The notes: generated by a model from the letters alone, not told the origin. DNA of 64,000 bases from Streptomyces qinzhouensis (GCF_007856155.1 NZ_CP042266.1:1922001-1986000); one strand, 5' to 3'. Counted from the first letter of the stretch, positions 1-10,100 are shown. A program made the numbers and translations.

Positions 1-2
1 CC

Positions 3-40
3 GCGCGTCCCCGGCGGGCTCGGACCCGCCGGGGACGCGC
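3..40. terminator. Strong hairpin, probable terminator of the gene before the window
   Basis: A perfect inverted repeat with 16-base arms (3-18 and 25-40) surrounds a six-base loop. No T-run follows, which is usual for Streptomyces terminators. It precedes nadE and most likely ends a gene lying left of the window. Confidence 0.6.
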
Positions 41-148
41 CCCGGGCCCACGGACGGGCCCCCTCCACGGCAGGCGCGCGGCCGCGCGTGGGGCGGCCCA
101 CACCGTACGGCCGGGACATCGCGTCAGAAAGACGATTACACTGGGGCC

Positions 149-1906
149 GTGCCTCAACTACGTCTCGCCCTGAATCAGATCGACGCGACGGTCGGCGACC
201 TCGGCGGCAACGCCGACGCGGTCGTCCTGCGCACCCGGCAGGCGGCCGAGCGGGGGGCGCATCTCGTGGCCTTCCCCGAGATGATGCTCACCGGCTATCC
301 CGTCGAGGACCTCGCGCTGCGGTCGTCCTTCGTGGACGCCTCCCGCGCGTCGCTGACGGCCCTCGCGGCCAGGCTGGCGGACGAGGGTCTGGGCGGGGTG
401 CCGGTGATCGTCGGCTATCTCGACCGCTCCGAGACCGGCCGGCCGAAGTACGGGCAGCCCGCGGGCGCGCCCCGCAACGCGGCGGCCGTCCTCCACGACG
501 GCCGGGTCGTCCTCGGTTTCGCCAAGCACCATCTGCCGAACTACGGCGTCTTCGACGAGTTCCGGTACTTCGTCCCCGGCGACACCCTGCCGGTGATCCG
601 GGTACGGGGCGTGGACGTGGCCCTGGCGATCTGCGAGGACCTGTGGCAGGACGGCGGCCGGGTGCCCGCCACCCGCTCCGCCGGGGCCGGACTGCTGATC
701 TCGATCAACGCTTCGCCGTACGAGCGCGACAAGGACGACACCCGGCTCGACCTGGTGCGCAAGCGTGCCCAGGAGGCGGGCTGCACCGTCGCGTACTGCG
801 CGACCACCGGCGGCCAGGACGAGCTGGTCTTCGACGGCGACTCCATCGTCGTGGACGCGGCGGGCGAGGTGATCGCCCGGGCCCCGCAGTTCGAGGAGAC
901 CCTGCTCCTCGTCGACCTCGACCTTCCGGCGGCGGCCGGGGCACCGCCGTCCGGAGTGGTCGACGACGGGCTGCGGATCGACCGTGCCACGGTGTCGGAG
1001 GAGCCGGTTCCGGCGTACGAGCCGGAGTACACCGGGGGGTACGCGGAACGGCTCGACGACGATGCCGAGGTCTACGCGGCGCTCGTCACCGGCCTGCGCG
1101 CCTACACCCTGAAGAACGGCTTCCGTTCGGTTCTGGTGGGCCTCTCCGGCGGTATCGACTCGGCGCTGGTGGCCGCGATCGCCTGCGACGCGCTGGGCGC
1201 GGAGAACGTGTACGGCATCTCCATGCCGTCGAAGTACTCCTCGCAGCACTCCCGGGACGACGCCGCCGAACTGGCCCGCCGTACCGGACTCCACTTCCGT
1301 ACGGTCTCCATCGAGCCGATGTTCGACGCCTATATGGGCTCGCTCGGGCTCACCGGACTGGCCGAGGAGAACCTCCAGTCGCGGCTGCGGGGCACGCTGC
1401 TGATGGCGGTCTCCAACGAGGAGGGCCATATCGTCCTGGCGCCGGGCAACAAGTCCGAGCTGGCGGTGGGCTACTCCACGCTGTACGGCGACTCGGTGGG
1501 CGCGTACGGGCCGATCAAGGACGTCTACAAGTCGACGGTGTTCCGGCTCGCGCGGTGGCGCAACCGGGTCGCCGGTGAGCGCGGCGAGACCCCGCCGATC
1601 CCGGAGGCGTCGATCACCAAGCCGCCGAGCGCGGAGCTGCGCCCCGACCAGGTGGACACCGACTCACTGCCGGACTACGACGTTCTGGACGGGATCCTGG
1701 AGCTGTACGTGGACCGGGACCGCGGCCGGGCGGCGATCGTGGCCGCCGGATACGACGAGGAGCTGGTCACGCGGGTGCTGCGGCTCGTGGACACCGCCGA
1801 GTACAAGCGGCGGCAGTATCCGCCGGGCACCAAGATCTCGGCGAAGGGCTTCGGCAAGGACCGCCGGCTGCCGATCACCAACCGCTGGCGGGAGCACGCC
1901 TCCTGA
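149..1906 (+). CDS. nadE: Glutamine-dependent NAD+ synthetase
   Basis: This enzyme makes NAD+ from deamido-NAD+ and ATP, using ammonia from glutamine, and is cytosolic. The N-terminal ~270 residues form a nitrilase-type glutaminase domain. Its Glu-Lys-Cys triad is visible as FPEMM (~46), FAKHH (~126) and AICEDLW (~161). The C-terminal half is the synthetase, with the PP-loop SGGIDS near residue 333 and the late motif PPGTKISAKGFGKDRR. The length of 585 aa is normal for the fused bacterial form. The start is a GTG at 149; the Shine-Dalgarno is weak (GGGG just upstream). It is followed by a hairpin and a convergent gene, so it appears monocistronic on this side. Confidence 0.96.
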   Translation: MPQLRLALNQIDATVGDLGGNADAVVLRTRQAAERGAHLVAFPEMMLTGYPVEDLALRSSFVDASRASLTALAARLADEGLGGVPVIVGYLDRSETGRPKYGQPAGAPRNAAAVLHDGRVVLGFAKHHLPNYGVFDEFRYFVPGDTLPVIRVRGVDVALAICEDLWQDGGRVPATRSAGAGLLISINASPYERDKDDTRLDLVRKRAQEAGCTVAYCATTGGQDELVFDGDSIVVDAAGEVIARAPQFEETLLLVDLDLPAAAGAPPSGVVDDGLRIDRATVSEEPVPAYEPEYTGGYAERLDDDAEVYAALVTGLRAYTLKNGFRSVLVGLSGGIDSALVAAIACDALGAENVYGISMPSKYSSQHSRDDAAELARRTGLHFRTVSIEPMFDAYMGSLGLTGLAEENLQSRLRGTLLMAVSNEEGHIVLAPGNKSELAVGYSTLYGDSVGAYGPIKDVYKSTVFRLARWRNRVAGERGETPPIPEASITKPPSAELRPDQVDTDSLPDYDVLDGILELYVDRDRGRAAIVAAGYDEELVTRVLRLVDTAEYKRRQYPPGTKISAKGFGKDRRLPITNRWREHAS

Positions 1907-1952
1907 CCGGGCGCCCGACGGATCCGTACCCCTCTCACCGCCACTCGTCCGT

Positions 1953-1984
1953 ACGCCCCCGATCGCCCCGGCGACCGGGGGCGT
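1953..1984. terminator. Hairpin between convergent nadE and HTH gene
   Basis: Nine-base arms (1953-1961 and 1976-1984) flank a 14-base loop in the 114-bp spacer between two convergent genes. It probably acts as a bidirectional terminator. Confidence 0.45.
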
Positions 1985-2020
1985 CGGCGTTCCGCCACAC
2001 CGGCGCCCGGGCCGGCCGGC

Positions 2021-2464
2021 TCAGCCGCCGGCCACCCGCCCGCGCAGCCGCTCATGGCGCTGCCGGGCCGCCTGGGTGCTGCCGAGCCCCAGACCGAAGG
2101 CGATCTCCTGCCAGGTCAGCCCGCGACCGTGGGCGATGGACAGCAAGGACTCCTCCAGTACGTCCAGATCGCCGCGCATCCGGGCGACCAGGGTGAGAGC
2201 GGCCACCAGATCGCTCCGGTCGACGTCCTCCTCCCCCTCCGCCAGCAGGCCCGGATTGGCGGCCAGGGCGACCGTCAGGGCCACCGCCTCGTGCGGCGTG
2301 ATCATCGGCTGGTTCACATGGCGGCGCCGCTGCGGCTCCGACGCGGCATGCCGCCGGTCGATCCGGGCCAGGGCGGCGAACTCGCGCCCGGCCCGAGCGG
2401 CGGCGGGCTCGGCCGGAGCGAAGACATCGGAGGGCGTACCGGACTCAGAAGCGGTCTCGTTCAT
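2021..2464 (-). CDS. Small DNA-binding protein with C-terminal helix-turn-helix
   Basis: This 147-residue protein is predicted cytosolic. Residues ~60-105 are helical and acidic. Residues ~115-140 read as a helix-turn-helix (GLTWQEIAFGLGLGSTQAA followed by RQRHERLRGR), a pattern seen in actinobacterial regulators with a C-terminal sigma-like HTH. No ligand-binding or enzymatic motif is visible. The ATG start is the only good start. The upstream region is unusually AT-rich and holds an inverted repeat, suggesting autoregulation. The exact family and regulon are unknown to me. Confidence 0.72.
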   Translation of the reverse strand: MNETASESGTPSDVFAPAEPAAARAGREFAALARIDRRHAASEPQRRRHVNQPMITPHEAVALTVALAANPGLLAEGEEDVDRSDLVAALTLVARMRGDLDVLEESLLSIAHGRGLTWQEIAFGLGLGSTQAARQRHERLRGRVAGG

Positions 2465-2512
2465 GGCAACCGACGGTACGCGGCACCCCCCGACCGGTCA
2501 ACGGAATATTGC

Positions 2513-2539
2513 CAATGAAGTGTAGACAACCTTTCATTG
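2513..2539 (-). promoter_or_regulatory. AT-rich inverted repeat upstream of the HTH gene
   Basis: CAATGAA at 2513-2519 is mirrored by TTCATTG at 2533-2539. It lies in an AT-rich stretch (about 2500-2560) that stands out from the GC-rich surroundings, 50-75 bases upstream of the HTH start. This is a candidate promoter/operator. No exact match to a known box is claimed. Confidence 0.4.
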
Positions 2540-2571
2540 TGAACACCCTGTTTACTCTCCGGGTCGATGAA

Positions 2572-2600
2572 AGGGCGCCCCGAACCAATCGGGGCGCCCT
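2572..2600 (-). terminator. Terminator of the EEP-family gene
   Basis: Perfect 12-base arms (2572-2583, 2589-2600) with a five-base loop lie 19 bases past the stop of the 2619-3692 gene. On the minus strand a short T-rich stretch follows. Confidence 0.75.
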
Positions 2601-2618
2601 CGGGCGGTTCCGGCCGGG

Positions 2619-3692
2619 TCACCCCAGCTTGATACTCGCCGCTATCGGCAAATGGTCACTACCGGTACGGGGCAGCGTCCACGACCGCACCGGCTCCAGC
2701 CCCTTCACCATGATCTGGTCGATCCGCGCCATCGGGAACGACGCCGGCCAGCTGAAACCGAAGCCATGCCCCGCAGCGCCCTGCGTGGACCGCATCTGCG
2801 AGGTCACCGCCCGCAGCGCCCGGTCGTTCATCGTCCCGTTGAGATCACCGAGAAGCACCACCTTGCCGACCTCGTCCAGCGCTATCGCGTCCCCCAGCGC
2901 GTCCGCGCTCTTGTCCCGCTCATTGGCCGTGAACCCGGCGTGCATCTTGACCCGGACAGACGGCATATGAGCCACATAGACCGCGATATCCCCCTGGGGA
3001 GTAGTGACCGTGGAGCGCATCGCCCGGGTCCAGCCCATCCGGATATCGACCGGAGCGACACCCTTCAGCGGATACTTGCTCCACAACCCGACCGTGCCCT
3101 GGACCGCGTGGTACTTGTACGTCTTCCCCAACGCCGCCCGATAGGTCGCCACCTGCCCCTGCGCCAGCTCCTGGAGCGCCAGGACATCCGCACCCGACTC
3201 CGCCAGATCGACCGCCGTACCCGCCGGATCCGGATTCCCGGCGTTGACGTTGTGCGTGGCGACCGTAATGTCCCCACCACTGCCCGACTTGTCGGTGACC
3301 AGCCCCCCGAAGAGATTCAGCCACACCACAACCGGCAGCAGCAGCGCCAGCAGCGCCGTCGCCGAACGCCGCCAGAGCGCGGCAAGAAGCAGCGGCGGCA
3401 CCGCCAGAATCGGCAGCCACGGCAGAAACGTCTCGGACAGGGACCCCAGATTGCCTATCCGGTTGGGCACATGAGCGTGCAGCGCGGTCAGCAACGCCAC
3501 CGCTCCCGCCAGCACCGCGATGACGATCCCGCGCCGCCACAGACCGCCTTCCGCCCGCCACGGCCGGAACGGGCCGACGGTCCGCAGGCGCCGGAACCGG
3601 CCCTCCGGCCGGGGCGGGCGTTCCCCGGAATCCCCCGGACCGCCGCTCCCCGTCTCCGCCATGTCCGCCTGAACCATCCGCGCCGTCCTCAC
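2619..3692 (-). CDS. Membrane-anchored endonuclease/exonuclease/phosphatase family protein
   Basis: The product is 357 residues. An N-terminal basic/proline-rich stretch is followed by three hydrophobic segments (about residues 53-130). The EEP catalytic domain then faces outward: THNVNAGNPD, the metal-binding Glu in LALQELAQG, GDLNGT, and the terminal SDHLP motif with the catalytic His. The family includes phosphodiesterases, sphingomyelinases and DNases, and the substrate cannot be told from sequence. Starts at GTG 3692, ATG 3677 or ATG 3662 are all possible; 3677 has a GAGG about nine bases upstream. A strong terminator follows. It is divergent from panB. Confidence 0.85.
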   Translation of the reverse strand: MRTARMVQADMAETGSGGPGDSGERPPRPEGRFRRLRTVGPFRPWRAEGGLWRRGIVIAVLAGAVALLTALHAHVPNRIGNLGSLSETFLPWLPILAVPPLLLAALWRRSATALLALLLPVVVWLNLFGGLVTDKSGSGGDITVATHNVNAGNPDPAGTAVDLAESGADVLALQELAQGQVATYRAALGKTYKYHAVQGTVGLWSKYPLKGVAPVDIRMGWTRAMRSTVTTPQGDIAVYVAHMPSVRVKMHAGFTANERDKSADALGDAIALDEVGKVVLLGDLNGTMNDRALRAVTSQMRSTQGAAGHGFGFSWPASFPMARIDQIMVKGLEPVRSWTLPRTGSDHLPIAASIKLG

Positions 3693-3987
3693 TGCCTTGC
3701 GCCGTCACGCACCGAGCTTCGGCCCTGACACTAGGCGATGACGGTACTGCGTCCACCGCCCCGGGGCGGCCGTACCCCCATGAGGACGACCCCGGCGGAC
3801 TCTCCGGTTCCCACAAATCCACCCAGGTGGGTACGGACCGGTCGAGCCGATGCCCGGGCGCGCCGCCGTGCCTCCGGAGTGCCTCGCCGACCCCACCCCT
3901 TTCACGGCGCGGCACGAAGTGCCACCATGGGGGGTGATCCGGGGACGCCGTCAGGGCGCCACGAGATGACATAAGGAGCCGTAGGTC

Positions 3988-4848
3988 ATGACGCTTCAGG
4001 CTGCCCAGAAGCCTGCCGCCGGCAGCAAAACGCTGTACGGCGGCAAAGGAACCCGCCGCATCACCGTCCACGACATCGCCGCCGCCAAAGAGCGCGGCGA
4101 GAAGTGGCCCATGCTCACCGCCTACGACGCGATGACCGCGTCCGTCTTCGACGAGGCCGGCATACCGGTGATCCTCGTCGGCGACTCCATGGGCAACACC
4201 CACCTCGGCTACGACACGACCGTGCCCGTCACCATGGACGAGATGACCCTGCTCTCCGCGGCCGTCGTCCGCGGCACCTCCCGCGCCCTCGTCATCGGCG
4301 ACCTGCCCTTCGGCTCGTACCAAGAAGGCCCCGTCCAAGCCCTGCGCCACGCCACCCGCCTCGTCAAAGAAGCCGGAGTCGGCGCGATCAAGCTCGAAGG
4401 CGGCGAACGCTCCCTCCCGCAGACCGAACTGATCGTCCAGGCGGGCATCCCCGTCATGTCCCACCTCGGCCTCACCCCGCAATCCGTGAACACCATGGGG
4501 TACCGAGTGCAGGGACGCGACGACGAAGCCGCCCACCGGCTCCTGCGAGACGCCAAGGCCGCCCAGGAAGCGGGCGCGTTCGCCGTCGTCCTCGAACTCG
4601 TCCCCGCCGAACTCGCCGCCGAAGTCACCCGCTCCCTCCACATCCCGACCGTCGGCATCGGCGCGGGCGCCGGAACCGACGCACAGGTCCTCGTCTGGAC
4701 CGACATGGCCGGACTGACCGCGGGGAAAGTCCCCCGGTTCACCAAGCAGTACGCCAACCTGCGACAGACCCTGGGAGACGCGGCAAAGGCATTCGCCGAC
4801 GACGTGACGGGCGGAACGTTCCCCCAAGAAGAGCACAGCTTTCATTAG
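3988..4848 (+). CDS. panB: 3-methyl-2-oxobutanoate hydroxymethyltransferase (pantothenate synthesis)
   Basis: PanB transfers a hydroxymethyl group from methylene-tetrahydrofolate to alpha-ketoisovalerate. This gives ketopantoate, the first committed step to pantothenate and CoA. The 286-residue protein shows the family signatures: MLTAYDAMTASVFDEAG, the metal-site VGDSMGN, GAIKLEGG, VMSHLGLTPQ and IGIGAGAGTDAQVLV (with local variants). A good Shine-Dalgarno (AAGGAG, ~3974-3979) supports the ATG. No panC or panD is adjacent, so it stands alone. The downstream spacer is repeat-rich. Confidence 0.96.
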   Translation: MTLQAAQKPAAGSKTLYGGKGTRRITVHDIAAAKERGEKWPMLTAYDAMTASVFDEAGIPVILVGDSMGNTHLGYDTTVPVTMDEMTLLSAAVVRGTSRALVIGDLPFGSYQEGPVQALRHATRLVKEAGVGAIKLEGGERSLPQTELIVQAGIPVMSHLGLTPQSVNTMGYRVQGRDDEAAHRLLRDAKAAQEAGAFAVVLELVPAELAAEVTRSLHIPTVGIGAGAGTDAQVLVWTDMAGLTAGKVPRFTKQYANLRQTLGDAAKAFADDVTGGTFPQEEHSFH

Positions 4849-4985
4849 GGCTCGGTTCGCCTCCGGGGCGCTTAAGCCGAGTTCTTCAGTCGATCGTGCT
4901 CGATCGCTCGTTCCTCGCGATCTCCGCGCGTTCTCCCTCCAGAACTCGGCGCGCCCCTTCGGCTCACTCGCCGCACCATGGGGTC
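4849..4985. repeat. Spacer element with inverted repeat, possibly a dispersed Streptomyces sequence
   Basis: CCGAGTTCT (4877-4885) is mirrored perfectly by AGAACTCGG (4941-4949). Between them lie several variants of CGATCG and CTCG. Read on the minus strand the segment encodes an Arg/Ser-rich peptide without domain character. The composition differs from both flanking genes, and I suspect a dispersed intergenic repeat. No gene is supported here. Confidence 0.4.
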
Positions 4986-4995
4986 GGGCCCGAGC

Positions 4996-5137
4996 GATCG
5001 CAGGCCTGGGGGGGGGACGGCCCGCTGGTAGATACAAGCAGGGGCCGGGCCCCCGAGTGATCGCAGGCCTGGGGGCGGCCCGCTGGTAGATACAGGCGGG
5101 GGCCCCGGCGCCGGGTGATCGCAGGCCTGGGGGCAGG
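4996..5137. repeat. Imperfect direct repeat array upstream of ABC exporter operon
   Basis: The 17-mer gatcgcaggcctggggg occurs at 4996, 5059 and 5117. The first two copies continue into a shared cggcccgctggtagatac block and a GC-rich tail. The third copy is truncated. The period is 63 then 58 bases. A shorter TGTCGG motif repeats just downstream (5152-5187), before the exporter start. Confidence 0.75.
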
Positions 5138-5211
5138 CTCCGACAAGAGGTGTCGGGGGGTGTCGGTGGTCTGTCGGGGATCTGTCGGTGGGGTAGGGGA
5201 TCGTGTAGCCC

Positions 5212-6240
5212 ATGACGCTCATCGACACGATCCCGGACCGCCCCGGGAACACCGCCGTCGAGGTGCGGGGGCTGGTCAAGCACTACGGCACGACCAAGGC
5301 CCTCGACGGTGTGGACCTCCACGTCCGCGAAGGAACCGTCCTCGGGGTCCTCGGGCCCAACGGGGCCGGGAAGACCACCCTTGTACGGTGTCTGTCCACC
5401 CTCATCACCCCCGACGCGGGCACCGCCACCGTCGCCGGGTACGACGTGGTGCGCCAGCCCCGCGGACTGCGCCGGGTCATCGGGCTCACCGGCCAGTACG
5501 CCTCCGTGGACGAGAAACTGCCCGGCCGGGAGAACCTCTACATGATCGGGCGGCTGCTCGACCTCTCCCGCCGGGCGGCCCGCGAACGCGCCGACGAACT
5601 GCTGGAACGATTCTCGCTGACCGACGCCGCCAAACGGCCCGCCGGAACGTACTCGGGCGGTATGCGCCGCCGGCTCGACCTGGCCGCCTCACTGGTGGGA
5701 CGGCCCACCGTGCTCTATCTCGACGAACCCACCACCGGCCTCGACCCGCGGACCCGCAACGAGGTCTGGGCCGAGGTACGGAGCATGGTCGGCGAGGGGA
5801 CCACCGTCCTGCTCACCACCCAGTACATGGAGGAGGCCGAGCAGCTGGCGCACGAGCTGACCGTGATCGACCGCGGCAAGGTCATCGAAAGCGGCCGGGT
5901 CGACCAGCTCAAGGCCAGGGTCGGCGGCCGGACCCTGAAGATCCGGCCCATGGACCCGGCCGACCTGCCCGCGATGGCACGGGCACTCGCCGAATCCGGG
6001 CTCGACGGCATCAGCGGCTCCGCACCGGGCGACGACGGAGAGTCCCTGTCCGTGCCGATCCTGGCGGACGTCCAGCTCACCGCCGTCATCGGAGTACTCG
6101 CCGCACACGGCTTCGGCATAGCCGACATCGGCACCCATCTGCCCAGCCTCGACGAGGTGTTCCTGGCCATCACCGGGGCACCCGCGAACTCGGCACCGGA
6201 GGAAGCCGGCCGGTCCGGCCGGAAGGGCGGGACGGCATGA
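5212..6240 (+). CDS. ABC transporter ATP-binding protein, daunorubicin-resistance (DrrA) type
   Basis: This is the cytosolic ATPase of a two-gene ABC-2 exporter, 342 residues long. Walker A is GPNGAGKTT (~46-54), the Q-loop follows in LTGQYASVDEKL, the signature is YSGGMRRRLDLA (~147), Walker B is LYLDEPTTGLD (~167), and the H-loop region reads TTQYMEEAEQL. The C-terminal ~100 residues are the extra domain usual in DrrA proteins. These export drugs or lipids. The start is ATG 5212. The stop overlaps the permease start (ATGA), implying coupled translation. The substrate is unknown; the SARP regulator gene lies convergently just downstream. Confidence 0.92.
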   Translation: MTLIDTIPDRPGNTAVEVRGLVKHYGTTKALDGVDLHVREGTVLGVLGPNGAGKTTLVRCLSTLITPDAGTATVAGYDVVRQPRGLRRVIGLTGQYASVDEKLPGRENLYMIGRLLDLSRRAARERADELLERFSLTDAAKRPAGTYSGGMRRRLDLAASLVGRPTVLYLDEPTTGLDPRTRNEVWAEVRSMVGEGTTVLLTTQYMEEAEQLAHELTVIDRGKVIESGRVDQLKARVGGRTLKIRPMDPADLPAMARALAESGLDGISGSAPGDDGESLSVPILADVQLTAVIGVLAAHGFGIADIGTHLPSLDEVFLAITGAPANSAPEEAGRSGRKGGTA

Positions 6241-7124
6241 GCAGCGTTACGCGTACGACGACGAGCCCCGGCACCGGGACGGCTCCGCCGGCTCCGGCGA
6301 AGGCCGCCGCGCCCGCCAAGGCCCCCGGGACCGCCGGGCACCGGGACGAGCCCCGGATCGGGCTCCGCTCCCATCTGCGCCATATCGGGGCCCTCACCCG
6401 GCGCAACACCCTCCAGATCAAACACGATCCGGAGTCGATGTTCGACGTCCTCCTGATGCCGGTCATCTTCACGCTGCTGTTCGTCTATGTCTTCGGCGGT
6501 GCGATCTCCGGCAAGGGCAATCAGAACGACTACGTCAACTATGTCGTCCCCGGCCTGATGGCCATGATGGGGATGAACATCGCCATGGCCGTCGGCACCG
6601 GAGTCAACGACGACTTCAAGAAGGGGGTGATGGACCGCTTCCGTTCGATGCCGATCGCCCGCTTCTCGGTACTGATCGCCAAGATCGTCGTCGAGGTCGG
6701 CCGGATGACGGTGGCGATGGTGATCCTGCTGGGCATGGGATTCCTGCTCGGCATGGACGTCAAGACGTCCTTCCTCGAAGTGCTGGTCGCGATGGGCCTG
6801 TCCATCGTCTTCGGCGCGTCCCTGATGTGGGTCTTCATTCTGCTGGGCATCGCGATGCCCACCCCCCAGGCCGTCCAGGGCGTCGCGATGCTGATCCTGA
6901 TGCCGCTGCAGTTCGGCTCGTCCATCTTCGCGCCGCCGGAGACGATGCCGGGCTGGCTGGAGACCTTCACCGAGTACAACCCGCTGTCGAACCTCGCGGA
7001 CGCGTCCCGGGCCCTGGTCAACGGCGGCCCGCTCGCCGAGCCCGTCTGGATGACGCTCGGCTGGTCCCTGGCGATCACCGTCGTCACGGCACCGCTCGCG
7101 GTCGCCCGGTTCCGCAAGAACTGA
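6237..7124 (+). CDS. ABC-2 type permease, DrrB-like
   Basis: This membrane partner of the preceding ATPase is 295 residues. It starts at the ATG embedded in the ATGA overlap. About 45 residues of Ala/Pro-rich cytosolic tail precede six hydrophobic segments typical of ABC-2 permeases. The conserved regions HDPESMFDVLLMPVIFTLLF and FKKGVMDRFRSMPIARFSVL are readable. A short AAACCGGTTT palindrome (7129-7138) sits immediately after the stop. DrrAB pairs export daunorubicin-like drugs, but the cargo here is not deducible. Confidence 0.92.
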   Translation: MSSVTRTTTSPGTGTAPPAPAKAAAPAKAPGTAGHRDEPRIGLRSHLRHIGALTRRNTLQIKHDPESMFDVLLMPVIFTLLFVYVFGGAISGKGNQNDYVNYVVPGLMAMMGMNIAMAVGTGVNDDFKKGVMDRFRSMPIARFSVLIAKIVVEVGRMTVAMVILLGMGFLLGMDVKTSFLEVLVAMGLSIVFGASLMWVFILLGIAMPTPQAVQGVAMLILMPLQFGSSIFAPPETMPGWLETFTEYNPLSNLADASRALVNGGPLAEPVWMTLGWSLAITVVTAPLAVARFRKN

Positions 7125-7149
7125 ACCGAAACCGGTTTTTGGTACGGCG

Positions 7150-10100
7150 TCACACCAGGGCGGTGGCCTCTTCGATTGAGAGGCCGCCGCCCTCCTCGTA
7201 CGCCGCCGTGAACGTCTCCTCGCCCAGGACCGCCCGCAGCTCCGCCCCGATCAGTTCCCGCGCCTCGCGCTCCCAGGCCGGAACGCAGGCGCCGGACGGC
7301 CGCCGCCCGTCGGCGACGGCGAGCAGCCGCGCCGAGTCCCGGGCCCGGCCCGGGTCCACGGCGGCCAGAGTGCCCGCCACCGTCACCAGATGGGTCGCCA
7401 GAAAATGCGGGGCGATCATGGTGCTGAGTGGTTCGGCGGCCATCCTCATCGCGTCCACGGCCGCCTCGAAGGCCACCCGGTGCCGTCCGTCCCGGTGGTC
7501 CAGCCAGGCGAGGTACCCCTTCACCATGCCGTGGAAGACCAGCAGCTTGCTGGCGCCGAACAGGTCCAGCAGTCCTGTCAGCAGCTCCCGGGCCTCGTCC
7601 CGCCGCCCCGTGCGGCCCAGCCACATGCCGAGCAGGATCCGGGAGACGGCGGTCGCCTCATGGACCTGATCTCCCTGAGCGGCCACCACCTCCCGCAGGA
7701 CCGCCTCGCCGTCTTCGGCCGACTCACCGCCCAGCTCCAGCAGCGCCCCGCCGAGCCGGGCCCGCAGCACGGCCTGATGGCCCGGGGCGCCGATGCGTTC
7801 GACACAGGCCACGGCCGCCCGGTAGTCCTCCGCCGCCAGGGCGAAATCACCGCACCGCTCCCGGGCCTCGGCACGGGACGCGAGGGCCTCGGCGGCGCCC
7901 CACACATCGCCGAGCCGCTGAAAGATCCGCCAGGCCTCGTCGGCGTAGGCGAACGCCTCCTCGGACCAGGGCGACCGGTCGGACAGCACATTGGAGCGGA
8001 ACTGGACGGCGACCGCCAGCTCCCATTCGTACCCGTACTCCCGGCAGGACCGGACGAGTGTGTCGAGCATGTCCGGCACCCGGCTCCCGTCGTCGGTCAG
8101 CAGCACCGCGAAGAACCACAGATTGCCCGGGAAGCGGCACACCTGCGGCAGACCGGGCCGGTAGACACGGGTGATCTGCCGCAGTCTCACCATGTTCTCG
8201 GGCGAGGTCCACATATCGAAATCGCGGTTGAGCGTCACCATGCGCAGCAGCTCGTTCGACCGGCGGGCCTCGGCGAGCAGTCCGGGCCCCATCGGCGGCG
8301 GGGCGTCCGTGAACCGTTCGAAGACCGGGCCGGCCGGTGCGGTGTCATCGGTGAAGGGGTCGGGGCCCAGTTCCCGGGCGAGGCTGCTCCAGTGGTGGCT
8401 CTCCGTCCGCAGGTCCTTCAACTGCCAGTACCAGCCGAGGGACATCACCAGACAGAGCGCCTCCTGCTCGTCGCGGGCGGCGACGGCACGGCGGAGCGCG
8501 GTACGCAGGTTCTCGTACTCCTGGTCGAACAGGCTCAGGGCCGCGAGCTGTTCGGAGCGGCGGAGCAGCGGGTCGGTGGTGCGGGCCAGCTCCCGGTAGT
8601 GGACGAGGTGACGGCGCTCGACGGCCTCGCGTTCGCCGGTGGCGTCGAGGCGCTCCGCGGCGTACTCGGCGACGGTTTCGAGGAGGCGGTAGCGCATGGC
8701 GGAGCCGTCCCCCGGGGCGGCGACCACGAGCGACTTGTCGACCAGTGTGCCCAGGACGGTCAGGGCGTCCGTACCGCCGGTACGGTCCGCCGGGTCGGCG
8801 CACACGGCTTCGACGGCCACCAGATCGCAGCCGCCGGCGAAGACGGAGAGGCGGCGCAGGACGGTGTGTTCGTGGTGGTCGAGGAGGTCCCAGGACCAGT
8901 CGACGACGGCGCGGAGGGTTTGCTGGCGGGGCAGGGCGGTGCGGCTGCCGCCGGTGAGGAGGCGGAAGCGGTCGTCGAGGCGGTCGGCGATCTGGCGGGG
9001 GGTGAGCATGCGGAGGCGGGCGGCGGCGAGTTCGACGGCGAGGGGGAGTCCGTCGAGGCGGCGGCAGATCTCGGCGCAGGCCCGCGGATCGTCCTGGACG
9101 GTGAATCCGGGGCGGGCGGCGGCGCCGCGTTCGCCGAGGAGCCTGAGGGCGGCGTCCGGGGACAGGGGCCCGACCGGCCGGACCACCTCACCCGGCACCC
9201 CCAGCGGCTCCCGGCTGGTCGCCAGCACCGTCACCCCGGGACAGTGCTCCAGCACCCGCGCCACGAGCCCCGCCGCCGCGTCCACCACATGCTCGCAGTT
9301 GTCCACGATCAGCAGCATCCGCCGGTGCCGGCAGTGCTCCACGAGCCGTACCAGGGGGTCACCGCCCTGCGCTTCGGCGGCCCGCAGCTCCTCGGCGCCC
9401 GCGCCACGCAGCACGGTCTGCCGGGCCCCGAGAGCGAGGAGCACGGTCTCGGGGACGCTCTCCGGGTCGTCGACCGGGGCGAGTTCGGCCAGCCAGACGC
9501 CGTCCGGGTAGGCGTCCGGGTAGGCGTCCGAGGCCCGTTCGCCGGCCTCCTGCGAGAGCCGGGTCTTGCCCGCGCCGCCGGTGCCGAGCAGGGTGACCAG
9601 CCGGGCGCCCCGCAGATCGCCCCGGAGTGCTTCGAGGTCGTCCTCCCGGCCGACGAAGGATGTCAGCCGGGCGCGCAGATTGCCGCGCGATACGGGCGGG
9701 GCCGCGGGGGTCGCGCCGCGGGCCGGGGTGAGCAGCTCCGCGTGGAGGGCGCGCAGTTCGGGGCCCGGGTCGGTGCCGAGGCGGTCGGCGAGCCGGGCCC
9801 GTATCTCCGCATAGGCGGCGAGCGCCTCGGCGGGCCGGCCGGTGGCCCGCAGCGCGCGGATCCGCAGCGCGTGCAGCGGTTCGTCGAGGGGATCGGCGGC
9901 GCAGGCCGCGGCCAGTTCGGGCAGGCATTCCGCGGCCCGGCCGAGCGCCACGAGCGCGGTCAGCCGGTCCCTTGCCGCGGCCCGTCGGCGGGCCTCCGCC
10001 CGGGCCGCCTCGGCCCGGTCGCCGTCGGGGAGGTCGGCGAGCGCCGGGCCGCGCCAGAGCGCGAGGGCCTCGTCGAGGCTGCCGAGGGCCTTCACCGCAT

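Noticed and set aside
2920..5322. An 800-codon minus-strand frame over panB and the following spacer
   Set aside because: It overlaps panB antisense and includes the repeat spacer; composition and lack of domains mark it as an artefact.
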